5,484 nt of DNA, taken from assembly GCA_004566265.1 (NCBI GenBank), contig SPLB01000150.1, positions 1 to 5,484 of the forward strand. Reading direction: 5' to 3'. Positions 1 through 5,484 of the stretch are shown here, piece by piece (within the stretch, counting starts at the first letter, position 1; each line of letters opens with the position of its first letter). A program made the position numbers and the translations under genes. The notes beneath the pieces are model-generated. The model was given only the letters and a program-made list of their open reading frames with translations, was not told the origin of the DNA and did not search any database. The DNA comes from Paracoccaceae bacterium (GTDB taxonomy: Bacteria; Pseudomonadota; Alphaproteobacteria; Rhodobacterales; Rhodobacteraceae).

Positions 1-723
1 ACCGAGAAGTTCGGCACCGTGATCGAGAACATGATCTTCGACGAAGAAACATTTGACCTCGATTTCGCAGATGACAGCCTGACCGCGAACATGCGTTGCG
101 CCTACCCTCTGCACTACATTTCCAATGCATCCGCCTCGGCGCGTGGTGGACACCCGAAAAACATTATCATGCTGACCTGTGATGCCTTTGGTGTTCTGCC
201 TCCGATCGCGCGTCTGACACCGGCGCAGGCGATGTATCATTTCCTTTCGGGCTTCACCTCCAAGGTGGCAGGCACGGAGCGTGGCGTGACCGAGCCTGAG
301 CCCACTTTCTCAACCTGCTTTGGCGCGCCCTTCATGCCGCGTCGCCCCGAAGTTTACGGCAACCTGTTGCGCGAAAAGATCGCCCAGCATGGAGCGACCT
401 GCTGGTTGGTAAACACCGGCTGGACGGGTGGTGCGTATGGGACCGGTTCCCGCATGCCGATCAAAGCGACACGATCCCTGCTGACCGCAGCGCTGGAAGG
501 CTCGCTTGCGGGTGCCGACTTCCGCAAAGACCCGAACTTTGGATTTGACGTTCCGGTTCAGGTTCCCGGCGTGGCAGAGCTGCTACTGGATCCGCGTCGT
601 ACTTGGGACGACAAAGCGGCTTATGACGCGCAGGCGGCGAAGCTGGTTCAGATGTTCTCGGACAACTTCGAACAGTATGTCCCCTTCATCGACGAAGACG
701 TGAAGGCCGTAGCGATCTGTTAA
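1..723 (+). CDS. pckA: Phosphoenolpyruvate carboxykinase (ATP), C-terminal part, 5' truncated by window edge
   Basis: Cytoplasmic enzyme that converts oxaloacetate plus ATP to phosphoenolpyruvate, CO2 and ADP, the entry step of gluconeogenesis from C4 acids. The reading frame is open from base 1, and 240 codons are visible before TAA at 721-723. ATP-type PckA is usually about 530 residues, so roughly the first 55% lies upstream, including the P-loop (kinase-1a) region. Visible family marks are the [10 protein letters not shown] segment (visible residues 31-40; its Arg should match the substrate-binding Arg333 of E. coli PckA), the [16 protein letters not shown] strand, the [13 protein letters not shown] block with [16 protein letters not shown] after it, and the C-terminal nucleotide-binding region NTGWTGG followed by [17 protein letters not shown] at base 19 is internal and not the true start. 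The gene is convergent with dgt. No frameshift or lesion is seen. Identification is firm at family level; the organism is inferred. Confidence 0.96.
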   Translation, partial: TEKFGTVIENMIFDEETFDLDFADDSLTANMRCAYPLHYISNASASARGGHPKNIIMLTCDAFGVLPPIARLTPAQAMYHFLSGFTSKVAGTERGVTEPEPTFSTCFGAPFMPRRPEVYGNLLREKIAQHGATCWLVNTGWTGGAYGTGSRMPIKATRSLLTAALEGSLAGADFRKDPNFGFDVPVQVPGVAELLLDPRRTWDDKAAYDAQAAKLVQMFSDNFEQYVPFIDEDVKAVAIC

Positions 724-745
724 TCAAAGACAGTCTGGAATACAA

Positions 746-771
746 AAAGCCCCCTCAACGGAGGGTGCTTT
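746..771. terminator. Bidirectional intrinsic terminator between pckA and dgt
   Basis: The inverted repeat has arms AAAGC-C-CCCTC (746-756) and GAGGG-T-GCTTT (761-771), with one internal mismatch (C751/T766) and a four-base AACG loop. Read on the minus strand, the GC-rich stem is followed by TTTTTGTATT, a convincing T tract, so it fits the end of the dgt operon well. Read on the plus strand, the stem ends in GCTTTGTCTTTTG, a weaker T-rich tail for pckA. It starts 23 bases after the pckA stop and 27 bases beyond the dgt stop. Confidence 0.82.
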
Positions 772-797
772 GTCTTTTGCCTGTCTGAGCAGTCTCT

Positions 798-2144
798 TTA
801 ACTGCGCCCTGTGATCATATCCCGGACCTTCAACGCGTAGCGGTCGGTCATGCCCGAGGCAAAATCTGCAAGCGCGTGGGCCGCGGAGTAAGCATCTGTA
901 ACCTCGCGCAGGTCGATATCTGCAGCCCGCACCCATTTCGCCCAGTAGCTGTGCTCTGCCACCAGCTTTTCAGCGTCCCAATCGCAAGTGGCGAGGGTCT
1001 CAAACAGCTCTTCAAAGTGATCAAGGATCAGGTTCAGCACCTGACGGCCGACGATCTCAAGCTCGGTTTTGCGCTGCGCGGTAAAGATCCGCGCATTCGA
1101 GATGTCTTTGAGGCGTTTGAAGGCCTCTGCTTTGGAAGATACCTCCATCAGCCCATCGCTGAAACGCCCCGCCATAATGTCATCGTAATGCGCAAGGAAG
1201 GCCCCGACCGCAGCGTCGATCGACGCGCCAATGGCCATCGCCCGCAGCATGCCAATGTAATCCGCGTGGGTTTGACCGGGATCGCGTCCACGGTTTGGTT
1301 TACCGGTGATCTGTTCCAGCAGTTCGGAGACCTCGCCATCTGCCAGATCACCCACGGTCGCCGCATCCTCAAGGTCGAGGATACGATAGCAAATGTCATC
1401 TGCAGCTTCGACCAGAAAGGCCAGCGGGTGACGGCGCCACCATATTTCCCCACCTGCGCGTTCTTCTTTGAGGCCCAGCGCGGCACTGGCCTCGGCGAAC
1501 AGCGGTCGTTCCCCGTGAAACACACCGAATTTCTTAAGACCGACATAGGGTTCTTCCGACTGTTTCTGTGCCGCCGCCGTGCAGGGGTACTTGGCAAAAG
1601 CGCCAATCGTTGCGTAGGACAGGCGCATTCCACCTTGGCGGCGGCCCATTTCCAAGCGCGCGACGATGCGGAAACCTTGGGCATTGCCCTCAAACGACTC
1701 GAACTCAGCGCGGAGGGCTTGCGGAATCGTGGCAAAAACCCCCAGTTTTTTGCGGAAGCGGCCTGCGAACCATTCGCCGATGCTGTCTTCGCCGGAATGG
1801 CCAAAGGGCGGGTTGCCAATGTCGTGTACCAGACATGCCGCCTGTACAGTACCGGCCATCACATGCTGTTGGCCGTCCGCGATCAGCCCTCGCGCGACCA
1901 GCGCTTCCCCCACCTGAATGCCGAGCGAGCGCCCCACAGACGAGGTCTCCATCGAATGGATCATCCGGTGATGCACATGGTCGTGGTTATAAAGGGGATG
2001 CACCTGCGTTTTCTGGGCAAGGCGGCGGAAAGGTTCGGAAAACAGAATCCGGTCATAATCCTGTGCATACGCCGGGCGCCCAGACCTGTCTGCATAGTCA
2101 GGACGGCACAGGCGTCCCTGGTTCAGAAGCTGCGTCCAGTCCAT
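798..2144 (-). CDS. dgt: Deoxyguanosinetriphosphate triphosphohydrolase (HD-domain dNTPase)
   Basis: Cytoplasmic hydrolase of the Dgt/SAMHD1-type HD superfamily, expected to cleave dGTP (possibly other dNTPs) to the deoxynucleoside plus tripolyphosphate and so adjust dNTP pools. With the ATG at 2144 the protein has 448 residues (E. coli Dgt has about 505). It carries the N-terminal DRILFSEPFRRLAQKTQV block (residues 31-48), the first metal-ligand His in HRMIHSMET (H63), the HD doublet in CLVHDIGNPPFGHSGED (H107, D108), the conserved FEGNAQGFRIV block (151-161), and the third acidic ligand in EAADDICY (D249 or D250). All catalytic motifs are intact. The start is chosen because ATG 2144 follows AAGGAG at a 6-base gap; an in-frame TTG at 2222 would add 26 unconserved-looking residues and overlap the preceding gene. 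It is the last gene of a minus-strand group, 74 bases after the CDF transporter. Substrate specificity cannot be read from sequence, and an anti-phage role, known for some dGTPases, is not suggested by these neighbours. Confidence 0.93.
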   Translation of the reverse strand: MDWTQLLNQGRLCRPDYADRSGRPAYAQDYDRILFSEPFRRLAQKTQVHPLYNHDHVHHRMIHSMETSSVGRSLGIQVGEALVARGLIADGQQHVMAGTVQAACLVHDIGNPPFGHSGEDSIGEWFAGRFRKKLGVFATIPQALRAEFESFEGNAQGFRIVARLEMGRRQGGMRLSYATIGAFAKYPCTAAAQKQSEEPYVGLKKFGVFHGERPLFAEASAALGLKEERAGGEIWWRRHPLAFLVEAADDICYRILDLEDAATVGDLADGEVSELLEQITGKPNRGRDPGQTHADYIGMLRAMAIGASIDAAVGAFLAHYDDIMAGRFSDGLMEVSSKAEAFKRLKDISNARIFTAQRKTELEIVGRQVLNLILDHFEELFETLATCDWDAEKLVAEHSYWAKWVRAADIDLREVTDAYSAAHALADFASGMTDRYALKVRDMITGRS

Positions 2145-2150
2145 CTCGCT

Positions 2151-2156
2151 CTCCTT
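2151..2156 (-). promoter_or_regulatory. Ribosome binding site of dgt
   Basis: On the minus strand AAGGAG lies 6 bases before ATG 2144, in the context AAAAAGGAGAGCGAG-ATG. This strong Shine-Dalgarno match decides the start in favour of 2144 over the upstream in-frame TTG at 2222. It also implies that dgt can be translated independently of the gene before it. Confidence 0.85.
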
Positions 2157-2218
2157 TTTGTGTGTGGTTCTTTGAAAGCGGTTTTCAGCGGGGGATGCAA
2201 TGTTGGAAAACAACACGA

Positions 2219-3124
2219 TCAATCTGCAACAGGTGCGATGCCACCAGCTTCCAACTTGGTTTCCGGTTCCACGTGAAGCGTGACTTCCGTGCCGGGAAGG
2301 GCTGATTTCAGCTTGGCCTCCAAGTGGTCACAGATTGCATGGCTTTCCGCAACAGTCATCCGCCCGTCCACAACCATGTGAAACTCCACAAAAAGCACTT
2401 GGGCCGCACGGCGGGTTTTTATCCCATGCACCTGCAATGCGCCTTCGGCATTGGTGTGGATAATATCGCGAATCTGGGCTTGTTCTTCTTCGCTGGCGGC
2501 CCTGTCCATAAGGCCTGAAACGGACTCAGACACGACACGCAGCCCTTCGCGCAGGATGTTCGCCGCCACCAGCAGCGCAAGGAGCGGGTCAAGAATACTC
2601 CACCCCGTGGCAAGGACCATTAACAGCCCAGCCAGAACCCCAGCCGATGTCCAGACGTCGCTCATCAGATGGCGGCCACCGGCGGAAAACGCCGGAGAAC
2701 TAAAGCGCCTCCCCGCCTGGATCAACGCCCTTGCCCAGAGGAGATTCGCCGCCATCGCAACGGCATTGATCAACAGCGCCAAGCCCCCCCAATCTGCTTG
2801 AGCGCCGTTGAAAATGGTTTCCACAGCCTGTTCCACGATCAAAACAGCCGCAAGGATGATCAGAAACCCTTCGGCAACTGCCGAAAAATACTCGGCTTTG
2901 TGGTGCCCAAAAGGATGATCCTCATCAGCCGGGCGCTGCGCGTATCGCACGGCGAACCACGCCAGCACCGCAGCGGAGACGTTAACGAGGCTCTCCATTG
3001 CGTCCGAGAACAGCGCAATGGAGCCAGATATGTACCAGGCCACCAGTTTGAACAGCAACACAATCACCGATACCAGAATGGAGCCGGTCGCGATTTGCCC
3101 TGCTGTCAGCTTGCTCACTCCCAT
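2219..3124 (-). CDS. Cation diffusion facilitator (CDF) family divalent metal transporter
   Basis: Inner-membrane, proton-coupled exporter of divalent cations (Zn, Fe, Mn, Co or Cd in the family), 301 residues, close to E. coli FieF/YiiP (300). Hydrophobic segments lie at about 11-32, 36-58, 82-104, 114-131, 157-174 and 177-191, followed by a cytoplasmic domain (about 205-290). By alignment to FieF from memory: H152 and D156 (HLMSD) match the site-A residues H153/D157; D67, H70 and H74 (ADEDHPFGHHKAE) match site B; H233, H249, H284 and E286 match site C (HGIKT, FHMVV, HVE). The TM2 site-A pair is E44 and N48 (MESLVN) instead of Asp/Asp, so metal preference may differ and is left open. The ATG at 3124 is 4 bases after the stop of the TSUP gene and has only a weak Shine-Dalgarno, which suggests co-transcription and probably translational coupling. 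The TGA is at 2221-2219. A run of seven Gs falls in codons 112-114. Confidence 0.93.
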   Translation of the reverse strand: MGVSKLTAGQIATGSILVSVIVLLFKLVAWYISGSIALFSDAMESLVNVSAAVLAWFAVRYAQRPADEDHPFGHHKAEYFSAVAEGFLIILAAVLIVEQAVETIFNGAQADWGGLALLINAVAMAANLLWARALIQAGRRFSSPAFSAGGRHLMSDVWTSAGVLAGLLMVLATGWSILDPLLALLVAANILREGLRVVSESVSGLMDRAASEEEQAQIRDIIHTNAEGALQVHGIKTRRAAQVLFVEFHMVVDGRMTVAESHAICDHLEAKLKSALPGTEVTLHVEPETKLEAGGIAPVAD

Positions 3125-3128
3125 GCGC

Positions 3129-3887
3129 CTAGCCCATCACAGCCCGCCGGATCAGGTTAGCACCGGCCAGTAAAAGAACAACCAATGTGGCGCGTCGAAA
3201 CCCGGCCTGGTCTATGCGATCCTGCAGCCGCCCGCCAATCCACATGCCAATCAGGGCAGGAAGAACCATCATCACCGAAAGCGGAAGGGTCTCTGCACGG
3301 ATGACGCCAGACCCGATATGCGCAATGAACAACATCACGGCGCCAAGGCCATAGATCACCCCCTGCACCCGCATCTGTTCGTGTTTTCCCGTATTCAGCG
3401 CGGTTAGATAAGCCACCGTCGGCGGCCCCCAGACCCCAGAAAACCCGCCCACAAAACCGGCAAGCGCACCGATGGCGATCTCGACCCGTTGCGAGGCTTG
3501 CCGCAGAACCAATGCGTATCCGAGCAGCTGACTGATCGCGAACAGCGTGATCGGTACTCCAATGGCCAGCAACATCACATGTGACGGCATGATCCGCACC
3601 AGCTGGGCACTCAGCAGCAGCATGACAGCGCCAACCACCAGAAAGATACGAAATCGGCGGATAGAACCCCATGCGGCACGCCAACCCTGCCGCAGCGCCT
3701 GCACCCCATTGGTCATCAATGTCGGCAAGATCAGCCCCGCCAGTGCCAGCTCTGGTGCCATCACTGAGCTGAGGCCGGAAATCATAATCATCGGCATGGC
3801 AAACCCGACCAGCCCTTTGACCAGCCCAGCGCCAAAGGCCACGGCGCAGGCCACCACAAGAGCCAAAGGAGTAAGAAATTCGATCAT
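3129..3887 (-). CDS. Sulfite exporter TauE/SafE (TSUP, DUF81) family permease
   Basis: Inner-membrane protein of 252 residues, the usual length for the TSUP family. Members move sulfite, sulfoacetate and other small sulfur or organic anions; the substrate here cannot be told. It is almost wholly hydrophobic, with about 7-8 membrane segments (roughly 6-26, 28-43, 45-60, 80-98, 103-127, 134-149, 175-195, 203-219, 232-247). The two family half-motifs are visible: the first glycine-rich loop AGLVKGLVGFAMPM (20-33) and the second GALAGFVGGFSGVWGPP (140-156), which reflect the internal duplication of the family. The start is ATG 3887: no other ATG or GTG lies in frame before an upstream TAA at 3947-3945, and the Shine-Dalgarno is weak. 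It is the first gene of the minus-strand group, 4 bases before the CDF gene, and divergent from mcd. No taurine or sulfite metabolism genes are in the window to point to a substrate. Confidence 0.9.
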   Translation of the reverse strand: MIEFLTPLALVVACAVAFGAGLVKGLVGFAMPMIMISGLSSVMAPELALAGLILPTLMTNGVQALRQGWRAAWGSIRRFRIFLVVGAVMLLLSAQLVRIMPSHVMLLAIGVPITLFAISQLLGYALVLRQASQRVEIAIGALAGFVGGFSGVWGPPTVAYLTALNTGKHEQMRVQGVIYGLGAVMLFIAHIGSGVIRAETLPLSVMMVLPALIGMWIGGRLQDRIDQAGFRRATLVVLLLAGANLIRRAVMG

Positions 3888-4035
3888 GCCCGCACAGCTA
3901 CCACATTTGTGCTTCGCTGCGGCGCCGAATTCGACAAAGTAATATTAAATCCGAACCTAGCGTAATTTCGTATTTATATTGTGCTGCGAGTGCAAAGTAA
4001 GCTACCCATATGCGACCCCTGAGGAGGACTGATTC
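3888..4035. promoter_or_regulatory. Divergent promoter region between the TSUP-CDF-dgt group and mcd
   Basis: These 148 noncoding bases separate two divergent transcription units, so they should hold both promoters. The stretch 3937-3980 is strikingly AT-rich against the GC-rich surroundings. It contains TATATT (3975-3980), a 5/6 match to a -10 box on the plus strand, and TCGACA (3931-3936), a 5/6 match to a -35 box, but the two are too far apart to form one promoter. An imperfect inverted repeat TTGTGC-N7-GCAAAG (3979-3984 and 3992-3997) lies next to the TATATT and is a possible operator for mcd. The presence of promoters follows from gene layout; the individual boxes are only guesses. Confidence 0.55.
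4022..4027 (+). promoter_or_regulatory. Ribosome binding site of mcd
   Basis: A perfect AGGAGG sits 8 bases before ATG 4036. An in-frame TGA at 4030-4032 excludes any upstream start in this frame, so the mcd start is well fixed. Confidence 0.88.
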
Positions 4036-5484
4036 ATGGCGCACGACGGACAAGATTTGGATGTGAACCCGATTGTATTGCCGGATCTTCTGACATTGAC
4101 AGGTGCGGCCATCACACCTCTTGAGAGCCTATTGGAAACCGCGCGCACATCCGTGCGCGATAAGGTCACCGATGGCGACCGCGTGTCTGGTGCTCTGATG
4201 GAGGCCAACCAATGTGCCGCCCACGGGCTGTCCTGGCTGGCGACCTATGTTTATGCGTTGCGCCAGATGCAACACTGGGCCGAAGCGCTGGAGGCCAAAG
4301 GCAATTTTTCGGAAATGGAAGCACTGATCCACCAGATCGCTTTTGGCGAATACCTCTGGCAGGTCTATGGCGGCATTCAGATGAATCAGGGGGAAATCAT
4401 TCGCCTGCAGGATCTCGGCCTATCCCAAGACAATATGCGCGGACTGATGAGCGCCGAGGTGAGGACGCTGACCCAATCGGGCAACACCCAAGCGGCGCGT
4501 AGCCGACTGGTGGAGCTGATGGAACAGCAGGCGGGATCGACTATGTTTGGCGAATCGGGCCTCGATCAAGAGCTGGAAATGATCCGTGACCAATTCCGCC
4601 GCTATGCACAAGAAAAGGTGGAGCCCCACGCCCATGAATGGCATCTCAAGGATGCGTTGATCCCAATGGAAGTGATCGAAGACCTCGCCGAAATGGGGGT
4701 CTTTGGCCTCACCATTCCGGAGGAGTTCGGCGGCTTTGGGCTGTCCAAGGCGTCCATGTGTGTCGTGTCTGAAGAACTGTCGCGCGGCTATATCGGCGTG
4801 GGTTCGCTGGGGACGCGATCGGAAATCGCAGCCGAGCTGATCATTGCAGGCGGCACGGAAGAACAGAAAGCCAACTGGTTGCCGAAACTGGCAAGTGCAG
4901 AAATCCTGCCGACTGCGGTGTTTACCGAACCCAACACGGGTTCCGACCTTGGCTCCTTACGGACCCGCGCCGTCAAGAACGCCGATGGCGACTATGAAAT
5001 CACCGGCAACAAGACCTGGATCACCCATGCGGCACGCACCCATGTGATGACTTTGCTGGCGCGCACCAATCCCGACACAACGGACCACCGCGGACTGTCG
5101 ATGTTCCTAGCGGAGAAGACCCCCGGCACCGACGAGGCCCCCTTCCCCACCCCCGGCATGACCGGCGGCGAGATCGAAGTTCTGGGTTATCGCGGCATGA
5201 AGGAGTACGAGCTTGGCTTTGACGGCTTCAAAGTCAAAGGCGAAAACCTTCTGGGCGGCGAAGAGGGCAAAGGCTTCAAGCAGCTGATGGAGACCTTTGA
5301 AAGCGCCCGTATCCAGACCGCCGCCCGCGCCATCGGCGTGGCGCAATCGGCACTGGATATCTCGATGCAATATGCCAATGACCGCAAGCAATTCGGCAAA
5401 TCGCTGATCCACTTCCCCCGTGTCGCGTCGAAACTGGCGATGATGGCGGTGGAGATCATGGTGGCGCGGCAGCTGACCTATTTC
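4036..5484 (+). CDS. mcd: (2S)-methylsuccinyl-CoA dehydrogenase, 3' truncated by window edge
   Basis: FAD-dependent acyl-CoA dehydrogenase that oxidises (2S)-methylsuccinyl-CoA to mesaconyl-CoA in the ethylmalonyl-CoA pathway of acetyl-CoA assimilation; in this superfamily electrons pass to ETF. The frame is open from ATG 4036 to the window end (483 codons); the family is about 550 residues, so roughly 70 codons are missing. An N-terminal extension of about 170 residues precedes the ordinary fold, is typical of Mcd and separates it from 380-400 residue acyl-CoA dehydrogenases. The start MAHDGQDL and blocks such as GLTIPEEFGGFGLSKAS (224-240), ELSRGYIGVGSLGTRSEIAAEL (split across 248-269), TEPNTGSDLGS (297-307, the first acyl-CoA dehydrogenase signature), TWITHAARTHVMTLLART (327-344), GYRGMKEYELGF (384-395) and RKQFGKS (450-456) match remembered Rhodobacter Mcd closely. 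The second superfamily signature (QxxGGxG) would lie beyond the window. It is divergent from the TSUP gene. The identification rests on recalled homologues and the long N-terminus, and no other family fits as well. Confidence 0.93.
   Translation, partial: MAHDGQDLDVNPIVLPDLLTLTGAAITPLESLLETARTSVRDKVTDGDRVSGALMEANQCAAHGLSWLATYVYALRQMQHWAEALEAKGNFSEMEALIHQIAFGEYLWQVYGGIQMNQGEIIRLQDLGLSQDNMRGLMSAEVRTLTQSGNTQAARSRLVELMEQQAGSTMFGESGLDQELEMIRDQFRRYAQEKVEPHAHEWHLKDALIPMEVIEDLAEMGVFGLTIPEEFGGFGLSKASMCVVSEELSRGYIGVGSLGTRSEIAAELIIAGGTEEQKANWLPKLASAEILPTAVFTEPNTGSDLGSLRTRAVKNADGDYEITGNKTWITHAARTHVMTLLARTNPDTTDHRGLSMFLAEKTPGTDEAPFPTPGMTGGEIEVLGYRGMKEYELGFDGFKVKGENLLGGEEGKGFKQLMETFESARIQTAARAIGVAQSALDISMQYANDRKQFGKSLIHFPRVASKLAMMAVEIMVARQLTYF

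Noticed and set aside
798..2144. Dgt as part of an anti-phage defence island
   Set aside because: Some dGTPases deplete dNTPs to block phages, but here the neighbours are metabolic and transport genes, with no integrase, toxin, nuclease or other defence gene.
2145..2222. N-terminal extension of dgt from a TTG at 2222
   Set aside because: TTG is a weak start with no good ribosome binding site there, whereas ATG 2144 has AAGGAG at ideal spacing and yields the expected N-terminus; the extension would also overlap the CDF stop.
876..2276. A 466-codon open frame on the plus strand opposite dgt
   Set aside because: It is antisense to a gene with intact catalytic motifs, shows no recognisable domain, has no clear ribosome binding site, and is explained by GC-rich codon bias keeping the complementary frame open.
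1568..2305. A 245-codon plus-strand frame across dgt and the CDF 3' end
   Set aside because: It is another antisense shadow with low-complexity Arg/Pro/Ser/Gly composition and spans a gene boundary on the other strand.
3921..3933. Palindromes GGCGCC and CGAATTCG near the TSUP start
   Set aside because: They are short self-complementary hexamer and octamer sequences that do not extend into longer arms; chance is sufficient.
3547..3942. A 131-codon plus-strand frame opposite the TSUP gene
   Set aside because: It is antisense to a clear membrane protein with both TSUP motifs; no start signal or family resemblance is seen.
5107..5459. Two minus-strand frames (101 and 90 codons) within mcd
   Set aside because: They lie opposite strongly conserved acyl-CoA dehydrogenase sequence and overlap one another in different frames, so they are shadows.

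Overview
The window looks like chromosomal DNA of a marine-type alphaproteobacterium, most likely Rhodobacterales (Roseobacter/Paracoccus relatives). It is GC-rich and densely coded. The protein sequences recall roseobacter homologues, and one gene encodes methylsuccinyl-CoA dehydrogenase, an enzyme diagnostic of the ethylmalonyl-CoA pathway common in that group. Taxonomy is inferred from remembered family sequences; no search was run.

Layout. (i) 1-723 (+) is the 3' part of pckA, ATP-dependent phosphoenolpyruvate carboxykinase; its 5' part lies outside the window. (ii) 746-771 is a GC-rich hairpin with flanking A/T tracts that can serve as a bidirectional terminator between the convergent pckA and dgt genes. 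(iii) 3887 down to 798 on the minus strand is a likely three-gene operon, transcribed in the order TSUP-family (TauE/SafE-like) permease, CDF-family divalent cation transporter, dgt (HD-domain dNTP triphosphohydrolase). The gaps are 4 bp and 74 bp. (iv) 3888-4035 is an AT-rich divergent intergenic region that should carry the promoters of the minus-strand operon and of the next gene. (v) 4036-5484 (+) is mcd, (2S)-methylsuccinyl-CoA dehydrogenase, open at the right edge (483 codons visible).

How the genes relate. PckA draws phosphoenolpyruvate from oxaloacetate (gluconeogenesis). Mcd is one step of the ethylmalonyl-CoA route, which replenishes C4 acids during growth on acetyl-CoA-yielding substrates. 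Both therefore support growth on non-sugar carbon, although they are separated by an oppositely oriented operon. That operon joins an anion-type permease, a metal transporter and a dNTP hydrolase; no shared pathway is obvious.

I see no mobile element, CRISPR array, RNA gene, phage gene or obvious new system. The observations most worth a second look are the TSUP-CDF-dgt gene linkage, the altered transmembrane metal-site residues in the CDF protein, and the mcd upstream region.
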